64,000 nucleotides of DNA, from positions 64,246 through 128,245 of the forward strand of contig JH153733.1 in assembly GCA_000226015.1 (NCBI GenBank), written 5' to 3'. Source of the DNA: Mnemiopsis leidyi (Eukaryota > Ctenophora > Tentaculata > Lobata > Bolinopsidae). Under the pieces are notes generated by a model that worked only from the letters and a program-made list of their open reading frames with translations, searched no databases and had not been told where the DNA came from. The position numbers were made by a program, and so were the translations under genes. Each line of letters begins with the position of its first letter. The stretch's first letter is position 1. Shown here in pieces: positions 46,542-58,919 of this stretch.

Positions 46542-49080
46542 GTTGGCGGACTTACAGATATCACGATCGCTAATTTATAGCTTTTTTGGTGGTGGACATA
46601 TCAACTTGATGAAAACTTGATGAGAACGTTTTCCAATGACTCAATGCAATAAAAGAGTGGGAAAACATTTAAGACAGTCCAGATAATTTATACAATAGTT
46701 CATATTTGTTAAATTACAAAGTAGCAAAATCGGCAGTTTAGAAACATTATACGACTCATTCCATGACCCGCTTAACAGAAATACAATTGAATTGTATGGG
46801 GGAATTCTATTTTAAATCGGTATCGATGGAAGACATGCAACAAGACTAAGCAATTTGACTGATTATTTTTAAATTTTATACGATTATTTGGTGAGATATT
46901 TCAGTACATCTATATGGTCTGAGATTTTTAAATATTTGCAGATTTCTTTTAACTGATTAAACACATTTCAAGGAAAAGGGACAACAATAAAAAGTACTCG
47001 GAAAAACTTTGCATTAATTAAAGCGCTCGGTGAAACCTCGTTGACAACGGTCAAATTCTGAGAAATTTAAATAATCTATCTATAATAAGCATTGTATTTA
47101 AAAAATTAGAGCGCTCTGTGAAACCTCGTTGACAACGGTCAAATTCTGAGAAATTTAAATAATCTATCTATAATAAGCATTGTTTTTAAAAAATTAGAAA
47201 AATTAGAGCCTTCAGAATGAAGGAATTGGATTGCTGATATATAAGCTTGGGTTCTTCGAAGTTTGAACCAACTGTGTTGATGTAAACGAAAAAATGATCC
47301 TTAAAAGTCAATACTCCCACGTCATGCTTCTTAAACTCAATTACTGTCCCTAATTAACGGTCCCTGAACAAAGTCATACAAAGCCCTAACAAACTGCCAA
47401 ACTTTTTTCACGTTAATTGCATTCTTTATCTTGCCACCATGTCGCCATCTCCGTCATTAGCTTAAGTAACTCTCAACTTGTTGGACAGTGAAAAGTAATG
47501 TTTATTTTCTATTTCCATGCATCCGAGCTCAGATAGTTCTAGTTGCAAAGCTCATTTTTATCAACGTGAAAATTATTAAAGCATCACGTAACATTCTGTA
47601 TTGTGTTGAAAGCATCTTTATAATCGCAACAACTTATCATTTCAGTTTTGCCCTAGACAACTCAACAACAATGATTAACTAAATTAACTAAACAATTACC
47701 TCCTTACTTTAAGCTAAACACTCTGAACAATGAGCCCTTATCTTTGTCAATATAAGCTAGTCCCTCATTACTTCAATTAGCTAGACCCGTATATCTACAC
47801 CATGGCAGGGCAGTAGATGACATCATGACAATATATAGTACGTATAACGGCAATAGATGAGTAAATTATTTGATAGCAACGATGAAAATTTAGCCCATGT
47901 TTTCTCATCACCATGGCGTGACCAAAACCCCAGCGAGTCGTCAGGGGCTATTAATGGTGTAGTTTTAACACTGTGATTATACTTTATCATATTTAGTCGT
48001 TTGTCTACGAAGCTTTGTTGACGGCTCACGTACGATTAATTATCTAATCATCGAGCAATAGCATTGATTTCACTTCAAAGCGTGAACGTGGTGCAAAGAG
48101 TGAATGGTATGTGATAAGGTATGTATGTGACGAGCAAGTTCACAGAACTAATTTTACCGCGTAACTGAAACCACTGAGTTAGCTGAATTCAGTTTATGTT
48201 AGAGTCTAAAGAAGGATAACGATCGAGTTAATGTTTCAATAGTGGTATAGACTATGTTTAGTTCTAAAACTACTGAAAATTTCAGTAGACTGGACATAAT
48301 AAGAAAAGAATTTATAAGATGATTCTGTTAAATTATTGACGAGCATTGATCAATGTTTTCTTTTTAGCTGGCATTCCAGTTAAAGCAAGTCCATATGCCC
48401 GTTAGCCAGTAACAATTAGCTAGCACTTTACCTATAAACACACTAAACTGCATAAAATCAAAACGTAAATTGGTAATATTAATAACAGACAAACAACAAG
48501 AAAAATGTCAATAGGTTGTGAATGTAAAACTCCTTTATTCCTAACCCGACTTGAGGATCAGATCTGTTGATATGTCAATAAAAATCGACAAATTCTGGAC
48601 ATTGCAGGGCAAATATGACAAGACTTATGAAAACTTGATGTTTACTAGATAAAGAATACGTCAGGCAACTATATAAGTATAATATACCGATACGTAAACG
48701 ACTTTACGACTACTCTATATACGGACGTGGTGCTACAAAGATGGTGCTATTTGAATGGGTATGGTGCTATATTCCTGTAATTACGGTAATCTGAATTCAC
48801 ACATTATATCAGTCAACAATTCATCATGAGGCCCTAACTAAAATAATTAACAAGAATGTACATACTGTACATACTGATATAGAAGACGGCTTTGGTTTCA
48901 GTAAATAGAATTGGATATGAACAAAGAAGCGTGGGTAGCAAAAATATAATAGCAATGATATGATGCTATGATGCACTACAAGCGATTAAGTCTTATTTTA
49001 GTTTTAGTAACCATGTACCTGTGAAGTGAGAGCAAGGGCCTAGCCCCTAGAAACAGTGCTAAATTAAGAAGAAACGTCCC
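46542..49080. other. Mostly non-coding; one tandem duplication
   Basis: No supported gene. A minus-strand frame at 47823-48029 (SRQQSFVDKRLNMIKYNHS...) looks mildly coding but lacks a good acceptor. The only clear structure is the 88-bp duplication listed separately. Confidence 0.4.
47021..47196. repeat. 88-bp tandem duplication
   Basis: Two adjacent near-identical copies, each containing gaaacctcgttgacaacggt and aatctatctataataagcat. Confidence 0.9.
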
Positions 49081-49097
49081 TATCGATACTGCGAGAT

Positions 49098-49231
49098 TGA
49101 AAAAGAGAGAAGAAGAAAGGAAAAAGAGAAAGAGAAGAAAAGAGAAAGAAGAAGAAAAAAGAGAAAAAAGAGAAAAAAGAAGAAAGAAAGAAGAAGAAAG
49201 AAAAGNGAAAAAAGNGAAAAAAAGAAAAAAA
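49098..49231. repeat. GA/GAA-rich purine tract
   Basis: About 130 bases of almost pure purine on the plus strand, with two single N bases (49206, 49215). The frames across it are low-complexity artefacts. Confidence 0.9.
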
Positions 49232-49939
49232 TATGATAACAGCAGCTAAACAACATCTTTTTGGCCACGAAGTCGAGCACGCGTTCCCCATAACCACTGT
49301 CAGAAACTTCGAGAAAATTGTATTGAATTGCTATAGAAATCACATGTTAGCGAGAAATTTAGTCTCTTTGAACGATTATCATCAAACATGATCAAAAATA
49401 AAAATAATTCGAAGTCGAATTGAGTTTCCATGGTACCGTTGCAAGATAATTTCGTTCATCGGCAACATAAAAAGTACTTAGCACATCATAGAGAGAAAAT
49501 CATCAGTTAAAAGTTTTCCGGTCGGCTGGGGTAAGAATTTTAACGGTTCAAAAAAACATTGTTACTGAAGTGAATTGCGATCCCTAATCCTTCAATGGCA
49601 CGTATTTCATAATTAAATGAACATTCGTCTAATTTCAACATTTTCGAGGTTAACTTTAAGTGCAGACAACAAAGACCAAAGTAGATAAGAATTAAGAAAA
49701 CTTTACGAGTGTCGCAACAATTAATCAAGTTAACTCAAACTATCCCTTGGACTAAATGTCAACAAGAATTGCCCGTTGTGGATTGCGTCCTAGCCACCCT
49801 AGCCGACCCTGCAAGTTTATTATAAATACGAATTGTTAAACGTTTAGAATTTAGATAAGTTTGCTATAAGACGGAAACTCGAAAGAGAAACTCTAAACTG
49901 AAGGGGCCCAAACTTAAACAGTTAAAGTTCGAGGGAAAA

Positions 49940-50312
<373 letters not shown>

Positions 50313-50379
50313 ATCCTACGCTGAAGCACCAGCAACTGCCTCTATAGACGGTCAGACGGTCAGACGGAGGCAGACCGTA

Positions 50380-50475
50380 CCATGACGTTCCTATGGCAAC
50401 GCGCGTCACTTGACGCGTCACGTGTTTGATCTATGAGCCAATCACAATCGCGCGTCTCGTCAAAAGTACTGCGCT
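50380..50475. promoter_or_regulatory. CpG-rich CCAAT/E-box block
   Basis: A short CpG-dense block after the TG tract contains gacgcgtcacgtg (CRE/E-box-like) and gagccaatcac (CCAAT box), then cgcgcg. It resembles a small CpG promoter, but I cannot tie it to a gene. Confidence 0.35.
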
Positions 50476-50819
50476 AGCTTGATGTTTGATGTTACACTCT
50501 TGCTCAACATAGATTCTTATCGTAATTGAGCCCCTACATTCTTTCAGACCTGCGTGTAATTATAAATGTACCCTCCGCATTGACTATCTACAATATACGA
50601 TGATTCGCAGTTGTTATGCCCGCGGTCGCATATTTTGTCGTGCTTCACGTGTTTCCTGAGTTCCACAGTTTTTTGTTTTTTTCGATTAACAACTCTAAGA
50701 TCCCGTTTTAAGTTTTGGTCCTACTTTAACGGCTTGTACAAAGATCGTTATCATAATTAAGATACTTACACTCTCACAAAAAGTAGTACAACTTGTATGA
50801 AAAACATCCACAATTTGCT

Positions 50820-51205
50820 CTTATACTACTAGAAAATATACTGACTAGAAAATATACTACGAGAAAATACAATACTAGAAAATATAGTACCAGAAAATCT
50901 GCTTCTAGAAAATAAACTACTAGAAAATATAGTACTAGAAAATATACTACTTGAAAATATAGTTCTAGAAAATATACTACTAGAAAATATAGCACTAGAA
51001 AGTATGCTACTAGAAAATTTACTACTAGAAAATATACTAGTATACTACTAGAAAATATACAACTAGAAAATATACTACTAGAAAATATACTACTAGAACT
51101 AAGAAAATATAATACTGGAAAATATACTACTAGAAAATATACTACTAGAAAATATGCTACTAGAAAATTCACTATTAGAAAATATGCTACTAGAAAATAT
51201 AGTGA
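50820..51205. repeat. 15-bp minisatellite (actagaaaatatact)
   Basis: About 25 degenerate copies of actagaaaatatact. Open frames on the minus strand through it are repeat artefacts. Confidence 0.92.
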
Positions 51206-51859
51206 ATTTGTTGTAACATTACAAGTATAATAAATAATTGTAAAATACCATTTTCCGCAGTTTGTGATAACGGATAAGCACACAAACTCAGAGTGAAACA
51301 TATTAGAAGTATGTAGCGTTAAATCCGAGTTCAGAGTTAAAGTTGATCTCCTATAACCATCGTTTTGGTGCCCATTTTTTCAATGATTGAGTAAATCATT
51401 GCACAAATGTTGGCTTCGTATTACTAATTAATCGATGCGTGACCAGAATATATCATCATATTATATTCTTCATTTTTCACTGTTCTACCTCACTTCACGT
51501 CTAAAGTTAAAGACCTACTCGTTATCCTGATCTAATAAAATAGGAGATTATACCGAACGGATTATTCCACACCAAAAGTCATAAATATGTAAGGCCATAT
51601 TTTCAATCTGCCTACAGTAAAATAGGGCCTTTTCCTAGTTCCTACTTCCTATACCAATATAGTATTTTACTTCAATCAAGTAAAAACTAGAGTGGTTGTG
51701 GATTTTTTCTATCGCCAAAAAATTTAACTTTTGAAAATCAATTATAGAAAAGTTTAATTGTTTGTTTAATTTTATGAATTATTTTATAAACAAATTTACG
51801 GGTTAAAAATGTGACAATAAAGTACAAAGTATAAATGAATGATGATTACAAGTACGCAA

Positions 51860-52322
51860 CTATAGTATTTCTGCCTGTAATAATTAAACAACTGGAGTAT
51901 TTCTGCTTGTAACATTTAGAAAACTGAAGTATTTCTACCTGTAATAATTAAACAACTGAAGTATTTCTGCTTGTTACATTTAGAAACTTGAAGTATTTCT
52001 GCCTGTAATAATTAAACAACTGAAGTATTTCTGCTTGTAACATTTAGAAACTTGAAGTATTTCTACCTGTAATAATTAAACAACTGAAGTATTTCTGCTT
52101 GTAACATTTAGAAACTTGAAGTATTTCTACCTGTAATAATTAGACAACTGAAGTATTTCTGCTTGTAACATTTAGAAAACTGAAGTATTTCTACCAGTAC
52201 TAATTAGAAAACTGAAGTATTTCTACCTGTAACATTTGGGAAACTGAAGTATTTCTACCTGTTCCATTTGGAAAACTGAAGTATTTCTACCTGTAACATT
52301 TAGAAAACTGAAGTATTTCTAC
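51860..52322 (-). repeat. 32-bp minisatellite starting at a splice donor
   Basis: About 14 units; on the minus strand each starts GTAGAAATACTTCAG and ends near TTACAG or GGAACAG. The unit next to the exon at 52385-52323 repeats its last bases (ATGGAACAG|GTAGAAATAC), so the exon-intron border itself is part of the repeated unit. Confidence 0.9.
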
Positions 52323-55300
52323 CTGTTCCATTCCCAGAGTTTCCAAGGAGACAGCGGAGTAACCAGTGTTGGCTCTAACGTTGTCCTGAGGTGGAGGTTT
52401 ATTGCTGAGTTTTCAGAATTGTAGGTTGTAATAAGAATCAACCTTACGTTAAGATTTTTTAGTTAAGTTGTGCGCTTATAATAACCAGCGAAACATTCGT
52501 TTAAACGCACTATGTTAGTCTACAGGCTTCTTATTTAGTATACAATTCTGCAATCTAAGATTTTAAGCACGTTTCATCTATAAAACCAGATCGTCACCAA
52601 CTATGAACTAGCAGATAAGGACCACATTCGTCATGCAAATTATCGCACTTTTTATAAAATTATGTTTTTGTAGAACAATCATCGAATCAGAGTTCAGGTA
52701 ACACAGGATAATTGCACAAATCTTGAAACTAAATTGGATTAAAGAATATTCGCAGTAGGCAGAATACACGGGGAAGCAACTTATCCAACATAATGATCAT
52801 GTAAGCAAGTCAATTATAAGTATGCATTGTCCATTAAGATGCTCAGTGTTTCCACATATATTACTGAGAAGTGTTTAATACAGCACGCACATGCAGCTGG
52901 CTTCGTTTAATTACAGCAATTTTTTGCATAAAGACTGTACCACCAGCGTCTGTAGATAAAGATGACGACCATGGTTCTGATCATAATCGTAAAATCACAC
53001 ACTTTCATGCGTCATTATTTTGATAAGATCTTTTTGGGATCGGATTTTTTCAGTGTATTTAGCCTCCTGTAAAAGGTTAATAATGTACGTGTCTATAATT
53101 CTGCTACGGGCTTTCTTAAGAATCTAGAACATCAATCCAAGCCCTCCCATAATTCGGCTGCTCATTTGATTTAGGCGCCTATTCGCCCCCAGGAATATAG
53201 ATAAACCAAGTTTTACCGATAAGCTGGTTATTTCATTAATGAATCTGCTCCAAAAGTCCTGATTTTTAACGACTTTTGTGTAAATTAATAACTTGAAATA
53301 TGATTTAAGCCGGGGGTTCGCTTAAACTAGTATGTATCCAATTTTTTTTTAAATGTCTGTAGATCGAAGTAACCAAGCATGAACTGGGGCTTCTCCCCTT
53401 GAACGAGGCTCCGAAAAGCACGTGTCTAAAAAACTTGTTATCTCCCAATTATCACACCTCCAGTTTGACTGCACCGCTTCTCTACAAGGCTAACCCGTTC
53501 CTCATTTCTCCTCAACTGTTTCGCATTTCGTCCATCTAGACCGGGATTCTCTTCAAAATGAGGACTGTTCTCATTCTCTTTTCTCTTCTCACCATCGGCC
53601 TGGCGGCGGCCCCACTACTTTGTTCCAAAACCTCGCAGTGTGGTGGCGGCTCAGACTGTTACCTGACCTGCGAAAACACCTGCGGATGTAATGACACCAG
53701 CTCATCTCCTATGTACGGTGGAAAGTGCCAGGAACCAGGGTTCTGTGAAGGCACCTTCCTGGATCTTCAGGACTGTATAGAACCACTTCAATACGGACCT
53801 ACTTGTCCCAGGAAAATGCTTGGCATGTACGATCTTCTGGAGTCTTACACCTCCTACGATTTTAGGATTGATGTGAGGAGTGCTCCTGAGTGGGCTGAGG
53901 ATCATGCCAACATTTCCATCCCGACTCCTGGCCTTGCTTTCCATCCAGCTAAAAACTACCTCGATGTCCTGGAGGGCAAGGAAGACGCCAGGATCCTCGT
54001 CTACTGTAGATCCGGTGGAAGAGCTTTTGAAGCCTCTCATAATCTGTTAAAGTACGGATTCAGCAACATCCACTCCTTCTACCAAGGCGGATTTCCCGAC
54101 ATCAAACGAAGAGTTGTTGAAGTTTCCGAGTCGAGCGAAGACCATCCCATAAAAGCTCTGTGCTATATCACCGGAGGTTCAGATATCTGCCCCACTCCTC
54201 TTCCCAAGTCCCATGTCAACTCTGCTGAAGACATAACTTCGCTAGGAGACAACGTTGTGCTGGTAGATGTAAGACCGAGGTCCTACACGAATACTTTTGA
54301 CGATGATCTAAGGGCTCCTGCTAACAAGAAGAGGCAGATCAAAAAGTTCCTGAAGACAGTGGACGAGACGGAACATACCTTAGTGACGTTCTGTGAGGAG
54401 GGCAACTTCGCTTTCAAGGGAGCCAAGGCCATGATTGAACTTGGATGGGGAGGACCAATCTACTTCTTCGACAATGGTGGATACAAGGATTTAAAGAAGT
54501 TGTTTGCCTAGAGTCCTAGATGATTGGGTATGGACTACATGGACATATATGTCGTCCTAATGAAGATTCAATATTATTCTTGATTGTAATTCATTTGTGC
54601 CTTTGTTTTTGTTTTGTGACCTAATCCGATTGGGTCCCTGATCCCTTTTAACGTTTATGCTGTCATAAAATTTGGGTTTTAAGATTAATTTCTAATTTCA
54701 ATTGATTTATTCAATTATTTTCTTACTTAGAAACTGTATTCATTTTTGGTCCTAACCGAGAAATTCTTTGTCGAGAAAAATAAAAAAAAGTAGAGAAATC
54801 ATTGTATTATTGCAATTTGCGTTGGTTTCATCAGAGGTTTTAGGCAGTGAATCTGTTACGCCTAACTACATAATTGATCCTTCGGCCTACCCACAACATA
54901 ATACAACCGTTACCCATCATTGCACATCTCTGGGAGTCGAGCTTGCTCGAAATGAGGACCTGAAAAAGGTCCCATCCCCACTTAAAACAACATTCATAGT
55001 GTAACATACTGACATACACTTTTAACCGTTACGTTCAAAATACTGCTGCATCCTTCTGCTCTCGCTTTCTATTTGGCAGATAAACATAAAGATCGTCAAC
55101 TAATAACCAAAGTAGAGCACTTCTCTGCTTGTTTTCAACATGAGGCCCCTTTAAGAAAAGGGTAGCTTTTATTAGCGGATATCCCACTAACGCTTGATTA
55201 GTGCTTGGCATAAATATGCAGTCAAGAGTAATCTAATTAGATCACTAAATTCTTGTTTTGAATGATGAAAAATAATAAAAGAATTGAAATAATTGTCTTT

Positions 55301-58300
55301 TTAACAAATCTTGAAAAAACGGCTTGTGCCACTTCGGAAAACTAATTATATAATTTGTTCATTCATTGACCATTTTGATTTTAAACAAACAATTATCCTC
55401 CCTCCTCCCTTTTCCTTCCTCCCTCCTCAGAACTTGAGAGTCTTCAATAGTCACCAAATCTTTCTAATAGCATAATTAGATTGCATATCAGCGGACCACT
55501 TCGCCCCTACAAGTTTAGATAATACGAGATTTACAGATATGCTGGTTATTTCATTTATAAATGAAAGTTTAAATCATTACCGACTTAATTGCAATATTTG
55601 GGGTTTCTTTAACTTTAAAAGGAGACTTTATTTTTTGAGTTTTACGTATCTTATTTACTCCGAACAAATGGCTCCAACCATGATAAACTTGACATCTTCC
55701 CTGCACAATGGTCCGTGAAGCACGTGTGTGAGATAATCGTTATCTCCCAATTATCACACCTCCAGTTTAACTGCACCGTTTCTCTACAAGTCTAACCCGC
55801 TTCTCATTTCTCCCCGATTGTTTCGTATTTCGTTCCTCTAGAACAGGATTCTCTCAAAAATGAGGACTGTTCTCATTCTCTCGTCCCTCCTCGCTCTTAC
55901 CGACGCGGTGGATCAAATCTGTCTCAAAATGTCACCGTGTGGAGCAGATTGTTACACCACCTGCGACAACCCCTGCCAGTGTGATCTCACCGCCAATGGC
56001 ACTGTCCCATTTCCCATCTACGGTGGAAAGTGCCAGAAACCAGGGTTCTGTGAAGACACCTTCCTGGACCTTCAGGACTGTATAGAACCACTTCAATACG
56101 GACCCACTTGCCCCAGAAAAATGCTTGGCATGTACGAACTTCTGGAGTCGTACACCTCCTACGATTTTAGGATTGATGTGAGGAGTGCTCCTGAGTGGGC
56201 TGAGGATCATGCCAACATTTCCATCCCAACTCCTGGTCTTGCTTTCCATCCAGCTAAAAACTACCTCGATGTCCTGGAGGGTAAGGAAGACGCCAGGATT
56301 CTTGTCTACTGCAGATCCGGTGGAAGAGCTTTTGAAGCCTCTCAGAACCTGTTAAAATATGGATTCAGCAACATCCACTCCTTCTACCAAGGCGGATTTC
56401 CCGACATCAAACGAAGAGTTGTTGAAGTTTCCGAGTCAAACGAAGACCATCCCATAAAAGCTCTGTGCTATATCACCGGAGGTTCAGATATCTGCCCCAC
56501 ACCTCTTCCCAAGTCCCATGTCAACTCTGCTGAAGACATAACTTCGCTAGGAGACAACGTAGTGCTGGTAGATGTCAGACCCAGGTCCTACAAGGACACT
56601 TTTGACGATGATCTAAGGGCTCCTGCTAACAAGAAGGGGCAGATCAAAAAGTTCCTGAAGACAGTGGACGAGACGGAACATACCTTAGTGACGTTCTGTG
56701 AGGAGGGCAACTTCGCTTTCAAGGGAGCCAAGGCCATGATTGAGCTTGGATGGGGAGGACCAATCTACTTCTTCGACAATGGTGGATACAATGATTTAAA
56801 GAAGTTGTTTGCCTAGATTGCTAGGTGTCTGGATATGGACTGCATGGGCATTTATAATTATTCCTAAGTCCTGACCAAGATTTCGAGATTATTATTTGAA
56901 AATGATTCATTATTATTATGTCTTTGTTCAGTGGCCGAGTATGATTGTTTTCCTTTGAAGACTCTTGCTGGCAATGTGATTTCATAATATTTGCATTAGA
57001 ACTGTATACCCCATGATATTGGTTTATTCTTACTTTCTGAACTTAAACCGCATTTGTTATTGTTTTTGACAAAGATAACAAGTTTCCTTGATCATAGAAG
57101 AGTAGCAGGATCATAGAAGAGTAGAAGTATAAGAAAAGAGTACAAAATTCATTTACTCATTGCGTTGCTCACTATCTGAGTTCTGAATTATTGTTGATGA
57201 ACTGCTGAACTACATCGGTGTTACCTACACTTTTTACCGCTTCCTTTCAAAGGACTGCTGCTTCTCTCGTGCCCTCTTTGGCCTATATGAACTATGAAGA
57301 TTTTCAACTACTATCCAATGACGAGCTTGCATCCCTAGCAACTAACCAATCATGTGCTTCTATCTGCTCCTTTATATTCATGTGTGATACACTTTTCCTG
57401 TCTGTATTTGTAAGTCTTCATGTTCGTTTTGACTTGTTGTCTGCTTTCGATGTAATCCGGGAAAAGTCTAGATTTATAATCTATTCGATTGCTGAAACTC
57501 TATTTTGTATACTCTGGATTACTTCTGTTAGTGACGATGTTGGTTTAAATTCTCTACTACAGTTTTGATGAACTCTCTCTTGAAAGTATAATCTTATGAC
57601 ATCAGTTTACGAATATATCAAGGAGAAATCCAATAATTTAAAATCCGTCAAATGAGTTTAACAAATCATGCCCGTTATAATTTTTCAGTCACAGCTGCTG
57701 TCTGGACTCTGGAATTTCTAAAGCCTTCCCAACTAACCAATGAAACCGAGAGATTTATCAGTAGATGTATAAATATTGATGTACCGGCTTATTGAAAGAT
57801 TGGTTCAGTATGTTAACGTTGAAATAATCATATCTAATTAGCTCAGTATCTTAAAGTTTGAAGAATCATATCTAATTAGCTTACACCAAAATAAGCAGTC
57901 TAACCCATGCCGTATCATGCTTATTCTCAATTCGTTAACTAAAAAGAGAGCATGTAAATGTTAGATCATGCAATCTAGCCCCACGATCACGGGTATTTAT
58001 TGGTGACCATGTGACCAATACAGCAAGCCAAGCATGGTAAAGTTTGTATGATTACAATGGTGGTTGCTGTATATTTAGATATTTCGGTTTAGAGGCGATG
58101 AATGATTAATGTTATACGCCAATTAGTGATTACCTTAGGTTTTTTTCTATGTTTTTTTGCGATTTCAAATTTTCAGAATTTCAGAAAAACAATTGATTTC
58201 GAGTTGGAATACGTAGTTATTCTAGCTGTTAACGCTGTAGCAGCTAGTATTTGTTGAAATGCTTGTTGATGCACTATTTGCGTCAACCTTCAAATCGACG

Positions 58301-58478
58301 CTACTTAATCTGGGTGTCAACGTTTCTTTTTTGCTAAACATCTTATTTTCTCTCATAATCTCCACAAGAAAAACAAAAGCGAACTCACCGCATCCTTCAC
58401 CCTACGGAAGTCGTCTTCTGAGACGGATCGTCCTCTTCCCAGCAGGTCGACAGTGGATTCCCAGCCAACCTGATTCAT
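52323..58478 (-). CDS. Candidate gene: exons 58478-58389 and 52385-52323
   Basis: 58478-58389 encodes 30 residues from ATG (MNQVGWESTVDLLGRGRSVS then EDDFRRVKDA) to donor GCG|GTGAGT in phase 0. 52385-52323 (acceptor CCTCCACCTCAG) encodes DNVRANTGYSAVSLETLGME plus Q in phase 0-0. Joined, they read as one plausible soluble protein start. No domain is recognised. If they belong together, both rhodanese genes lie in this intron on the opposite strand. Linkage is inferred only from phase and orientation. Confidence 0.45.
53415..53557 (+). promoter_or_regulatory. Promoter of rhodanese gene 1
   Basis: About 140 bases strongly similar to 55717-55859. The E-box CACGTG (53419-53424) lies exactly 139 bases before the ATG. 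The block ttatctcccaattatcacac (contains an inverted GATA site, TTATCT) starts 120 bases before the ATG. Both spacings are identical in the second gene. Confidence 0.6.
53558..54511 (+). CDS. Secreted double-rhodanese-domain protein, copy 1 (317 aa)
   Basis: Intronless. Residues 1-17 form a signal peptide. A Cys-rich segment follows at about 22-83 (ten cysteines). The first rhodanese domain (about 90-190) has FRIDVRSAPEW and an active-site loop with Cys150 (VYCRSGGRAFEA, close to PspE/GlpE-type loops). The second (about 222-317) has VLVDVRPRSY and Cys279 (TFCEEGNFAFKGA), an unusual acidic loop. Rhodaneses move sulfane sulfur or act as redox/phosphatase-like scaffolds. A secreted, disulfide-bearing tandem form is uncommon and its role is unknown. 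Its tandem paralogue at 55860 is about 97% identical after residue 52. Confidence 0.9.
   Translation: MRTVLILFSLLTIGLAAAPLLCSKTSQCGGGSDCYLTCENTCGCNDTSSSPMYGGKCQEPGFCEGTFLDLQDCIEPLQYGPTCPRKMLGMYDLLESYTSYDFRIDVRSAPEWAEDHANISIPTPGLAFHPAKNYLDVLEGKEDARILVYCRSGGRAFEASHNLLKYGFSNIHSFYQGGFPDIKRRVVEVSESSEDHPIKALCYITGGSDICPTPLPKSHVNSAEDITSLGDNVVLVDVRPRSYTNTFDDDLRAPANKKRQIKKFLKTVDETEHTLVTFCEEGNFAFKGAKAMIELGWGGPIYFFDNGGYKDLKKLFA
54880..55000 (+). repeat. Dispersed SINE-like repeat, copy 2
   Basis: Matches 5126-5005 (opposite orientation). It lies between the two rhodanese genes. The 78-codon frame across it is not supported as a gene. Confidence 0.6.
55717..55859 (+). promoter_or_regulatory. Promoter of rhodanese gene 2
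   Basis: Carries the same CACGTG (55721-55726) and ttatctcccaattatcacac (from 55740) as the first copy, at the same distances (139 and 120) from the ATG. Confidence 0.6.
55860..56816 (+). CDS. Secreted double-rhodanese-domain protein, copy 2 (318 aa)
   Basis: Intronless paralogue of 53558-54511 in the same orientation, 1.35 kb downstream. Signal peptide MRTVLILSSLLALTDAV. The mature N-terminus (up to YGGKCQ) differs strongly from copy 1 in sequence, though most cysteines are kept and an NGT glycosylation site is added. From there on about 9 of 264 residues differ. Both rhodanese loops (CRSGGRA and CEEGNFA) are unchanged. The pattern fits a recent duplication with either fast change of the N-terminus or gene conversion of the rest. 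Confidence 0.9.
   Translation: MRTVLILSSLLALTDAVDQICLKMSPCGADCYTTCDNPCQCDLTANGTVPFPIYGGKCQKPGFCEDTFLDLQDCIEPLQYGPTCPRKMLGMYELLESYTSYDFRIDVRSAPEWAEDHANISIPTPGLAFHPAKNYLDVLEGKEDARILVYCRSGGRAFEASQNLLKYGFSNIHSFYQGGFPDIKRRVVEVSESNEDHPIKALCYITGGSDICPTPLPKSHVNSAEDITSLGDNVVLVDVRPRSYKDTFDDDLRAPANKKGQIKKFLKTVDETEHTLVTFCEEGNFAFKGAKAMIELGWGGPIYFFDNGGYNDLKKLFA
56817..58388. other. No recognisable gene
   Basis: AT-rich DNA downstream of the rhodanese pair. A 116-codon plus-strand frame at 57218-57568 has no domain, signal or splice support and is not called. Confidence 0.45.
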
Positions 58479-58919
58479 CTTGATTGTCGTGTAACGACTA
58501 ACAATCACTTTTCAAGTTCCTGATCAGTCATGTAGATCTTCCTGTAACGATTACTGTTCAGGGTCTTATTTTACTTTTGATTCTGAATAATTCTTCAAAA
58601 TATCGCTAAAGTTAATGCAGGGATAGTAATACTGTAAGCATGAGGCTCTTTTATCAAAATCAAATTGTTCATTTTTCATCGTTTGTTGCCTACATGGCTA
58701 GTGGCTACGATATAATTGATGATATTATTGGTTACTTATTCTTAAAATACTAAAGAAACTATTCGGACTTTCCAATTCCATAAAACTTGCCTATCCTCCA
58801 AATCTAATGCCAACGGACAGTGACGAAAATTGATTTAAAATCAATGTGTGCTTAAAGCTTATGATAAAATATCATAATTCATCCTTGCAATTCATTTAAT
58901 CAAAATATCTGATTATAGG

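Noticed and set aside
50774-51301. 175-codon minus-strand frame rich in Val-Tyr-Phe-Leu
   Set aside because: It is the 15-bp minisatellite read in frame, because the unit is a multiple of three. No start context, signal or domain supports it.
53702-54040. Frames antisense to the rhodanese genes (also 55932-56249)
   Set aside because: They are shadows of the coding strand. Both copies show them only because the sense genes are near-identical.
57218-57568. 116-codon plus-strand frame after the rhodanese genes
   Set aside because: No recognisable domain, no promoter similarity to the rhodanese genes, and AT-biased hydrophobic content expected from random sequence.
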